A stretch of DNA of 64,000 nucleotides from Leifsonia xyli subsp. cynodontis DSM 46306 (GTDB lineage Bacteria > Actinomycetota > Actinomycetes > Actinomycetales > Microbacteriaceae). The notes below the pieces were generated by a model. The model had not been told where the DNA came from, made no database searches, and saw nothing but the letters and a program-made list of their open reading frames with translations. Of the stretch, positions 62,278 through 64,000 are shown one piece after another. The translations under genes and the position numbers were made by a program. The first letter of the stretch is position 1; every line of letters begins with the position of its first letter. The stretch covers positions 620,001 through 684,000 of the forward strand of contig NC_022438.1 in assembly GCF_000470775.1 (NCBI RefSeq), given 5' to 3'.

Positions 62278-64000
62278 ATGAAATTCTCCCGCCTGAAACG
62301 CCTGCCCTCCCGGCTCAGGCGCGCCGCACGCTTTGAGATCCACGCGCACTGGCGGCGGCAGCCCATCGCCCTCGGCTCCGTGCTCTACGAATCCTTCTCC
62401 GGCAACGGGATGCTGGACAACCCGGAGGCGCTGTTCCGCGAGCTGCTGGCCGCGCCGGACCTGAGGCACCTGACGCACATCTGGGCCCTCTCCGATCCGA
62501 AGCAGTACAGCGCCACCGTCGCGGAGTTCGCCGGCGACCCGCGGGTCAGCTTCGTGCGCTCCGGGTCGGCGGCGTACTACCGCGCGCTCGCGACGAGCCA
62601 GTACCTCATCAACAACGCGACGTTCCCGCCGGACTTCTCCAAGCGTCCCGGCCAGGTCTACCTGAACACCTGGCACGGGACGCCGCTGAAACGAATGGGC
62701 TACGACATCGAGAATGGCGCCCTCGCCACGGCCAACATCGTCCGGAACTTCGTCCAGGCCGACTACCTCCTCGCCGCGAACGCGTTCATGGCCGAGCAGA
62801 TGTACGAGAGGGCCTATAAGCTGACCGGGATCTACCGGGGGACGCTGGTCGAGGAGGGCTACCCCCGCATCGACCGGCAGTTCCTGGACGGGGCCGCCCG
62901 CGAGGAGGTGCACCGGCGTCTGACGGCGAGCGGCATCCCGCTCGGGGATCGCAAGATCGTGCTGTACGCGCCGACGTGGAAGGGCACGAGCTTCGGACGC
63001 CCGGAGGACGACCTGGACGAGCTGATGGCGCATATCGCCCAGGTCGAGGAGCGCATCGACACCAGCCGCTACGCGGTGCTGCTGAAGACCCACCAGACCG
63101 TCCACAGGCTGGCCGCTGGCCGTCCCGAGCTGCAGCGGATGCTGGTGCCGAACGAGATCCCGACCAATCTGGTCCTCGGCGCGTCCGACATCCTGATCTC
63201 CGACTACTCGTCGATCTTCTTCGACTTCCTGCAGACGGGCAGGCCCATCCTGTTCTTCACGCCCGATCTCGCCGACTACGCGGGCACGCGCGGACTCTAC
63301 TTCGAGCCGGAGGAGTGGCCGGGCCCAGTGTTCGAGTCCGCTCGCGAACTGGGCGACGCGATCGCGGCGATCGCGACCGACGGGGATGCCGTCCCGGCCG
63401 AGGCGCGCGAGCGGTACCTCGCCATGCAGCGGCGGTTCACCCCCCACGAGGACGGCTCGGCCTCGAAGCGGGTGGTCGACCTCGTCTTCCGCGGCAACCG
63501 GGAGGGGCTGCGGCTGCGCACCGACCTCGACCAGGACGGCCGCGAGAAGATCCTCCTCTACCTGGGCGGGATGCGGCCGAACGGCATCACGACCTCGGCG
63601 CTGAATCTGCTCAACACCATCGACCACGACCGCTACGACGTCTCCGCGTTCTTCGCGCAGAGCCGCAACCGGGCGGCCATCGGGAAGCAGCAGCAGATCC
63701 ATCCGGCCGTCCGCCAGTTCCCGCGCGTCGGCGGCATGAACGGCGCGAAGCTGCTGCATCTCGCCCGACACCTCGACTTCCGCCGCGGGCGCACGGCGCG
63801 GCACGCGGAGGACATCGCGCAGAACCAGCTGTGGGACGACGAGTGGTACCGCTGCTTCGGAGACAGCCGCTTCGGCTACGTGGTCGATTTCTCCGGCTAC
63901 GGGCCGTTCTGGGCCATCCTGCTCCTGCACTCCCCCGACGCGCACCGCGCGATCTGGCTGCACAACGACCTCGCCGCCGACGCGCACCGCGAGGTAAACG
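62278..64000 (+). CDS. CDP-glycerol glycerophosphotransferase (TagB/TagF) family, possibly fused to a glycosyltransferase; 3' end outside window
   Basis: 574 codons are visible from ATG 62278, with no stop. The Glyphos_transf domain (~30-410) shows QVYLNTWHGTPLKRMGYD, KIVLYAPTWKGTSFG, LLKTHQTVHRL and ASDILISDYSSIFFDFLQTG, the nucleotide and acceptor sites of teichoic-acid polymerases. From about residue 420 a new alpha/beta domain starts (EKILLYLGGMRPNGITTSAL), resembling the N-terminal half of a GT4-type glycosyltransferase. It probably builds a glycerol- or polyol-phosphate wall polymer at the inner membrane face. Confidence 0.88.
   Translation, partial: MKFSRLKRLPSRLRRAARFEIHAHWRRQPIALGSVLYESFSGNGMLDNPEALFRELLAAPDLRHLTHIWALSDPKQYSATVAEFAGDPRVSFVRSGSAAYYRALATSQYLINNATFPPDFSKRPGQVYLNTWHGTPLKRMGYDIENGALATANIVRNFVQADYLLAANAFMAEQMYERAYKLTGIYRGTLVEEGYPRIDRQFLDGAAREEVHRRLTASGIPLGDRKIVLYAPTWKGTSFGRPEDDLDELMAHIAQVEERIDTSRYAVLLKTHQTVHRLAAGRPELQRMLVPNEIPTNLVLGASDILISDYSSIFFDFLQTGRPILFFTPDLADYAGTRGLYFEPEEWPGPVFESARELGDAIAAIATDGDAVPAEARERYLAMQRRFTPHEDGSASKRVVDLVFRGNREGLRLRTDLDQDGREKILLYLGGMRPNGITTSALNLLNTIDHDRYDVSAFFAQSRNRAAIGKQQQIHPAVRQFPRVGGMNGAKLLHLARHLDFRRGRTARHAEDIAQNQLWDDEWYRCFGDSRFGYVVDFSGYGPFWAILLLHSPDAHRAIWLHNDLAADAHREVN

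Overview
The window is high-GC DNA from an actinobacterium, most likely a Microbacteriaceae member close to Leifsonia (inference). The signs are GTG/TTG starts with strong GGAGG sites, a CIRCE-controlled stand-alone groEL, a DtxR/IdeR iron regulator with all metal ligands, class I nrdAB under NrdR-type boxes, a DUF3027/DUF2530/DUF3263 set, and a trehalose/maltose kinase relic. About a dozen genes are broken by one-base runs, small duplications, nonsense codons or IS insertion, which fits a genome in active decay as known for Leifsonia xyli. Some of the homopolymer breaks could be sequencing errors.

Layout. 1-15 kb: a partial NarL-type sensor kinase divergent from an HbpS/GlcG-like lipoprotein, a DUF4032 kinase-like protein, a sugar ABC ATPase, a membrane thioredoxin-like protein, tRNA-Thr, a citrate transporter with its CitA/CitB-type two-component system, an iron-boxed siderophore-interacting protein (frameshifted), lepB, a maltokinase relic, nitroreductase-msrB, and DUF3263-LytR_C. 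15-31 kb: csp, groEL with a perfect CIRCE and an IS5-type element sitting exactly behind its stop codon, an OmpR-type two-component pair, a DHPS-like/RibD-like coupled pair, XPB-type helicase with partner, a long Csp with DUF3027, serC-DUF2530, ideR-like regulator and an NlpC/P60 secreted hydrolase. 31-37 kb: HNH protein, tRNA-Arg followed by a serine-recombinase C-terminal relic and a T-richer island with an RCC1-repeat relic, a SipW-dependent-type secreted protein and its own SipW-type signal peptidase, ended by an IS481-type element that truncates an acyl-CoA dehydrogenase. 37-51 kb: a 67-residue orphan gene, MFS exporter, nrdA/nrdB, rhodanese, a graveyard of cysteine synthase, flavin monooxygenase and aromatic ammonia-lyase relics, GNAT, and an amino-acid ABC transporter whose binding protein is frameshifted. 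51-64 kb: a long perfect palindrome, tautomerase-like protein, hrpA (frameshifted), a second IS481 copy abutting a second IS5 copy that cuts a sugar-binding lipoprotein, prs-glmU, tRNA-Gln, MarR, and the start of a CDP-glycerol glycerophosphotransferase-like gene.

How parts fit together. The iron regulator at 29.5 kb could control the iron box at 10.0 kb. CitMHS and CitA/CitB form one divergent citrate-sensing module. nrdA, a 31-codon ORF holding the missing C-terminal CxxC pair, and a tyrosine-less (class Ic-like) nrdB form one deoxynucleotide operon. The two IS481 copies are inverted, 19 kb apart, and the two IS5 copies are direct, 39 kb apart. The mismatched flanks of the second IS cluster record at least one IS-mediated deletion or rearrangement.
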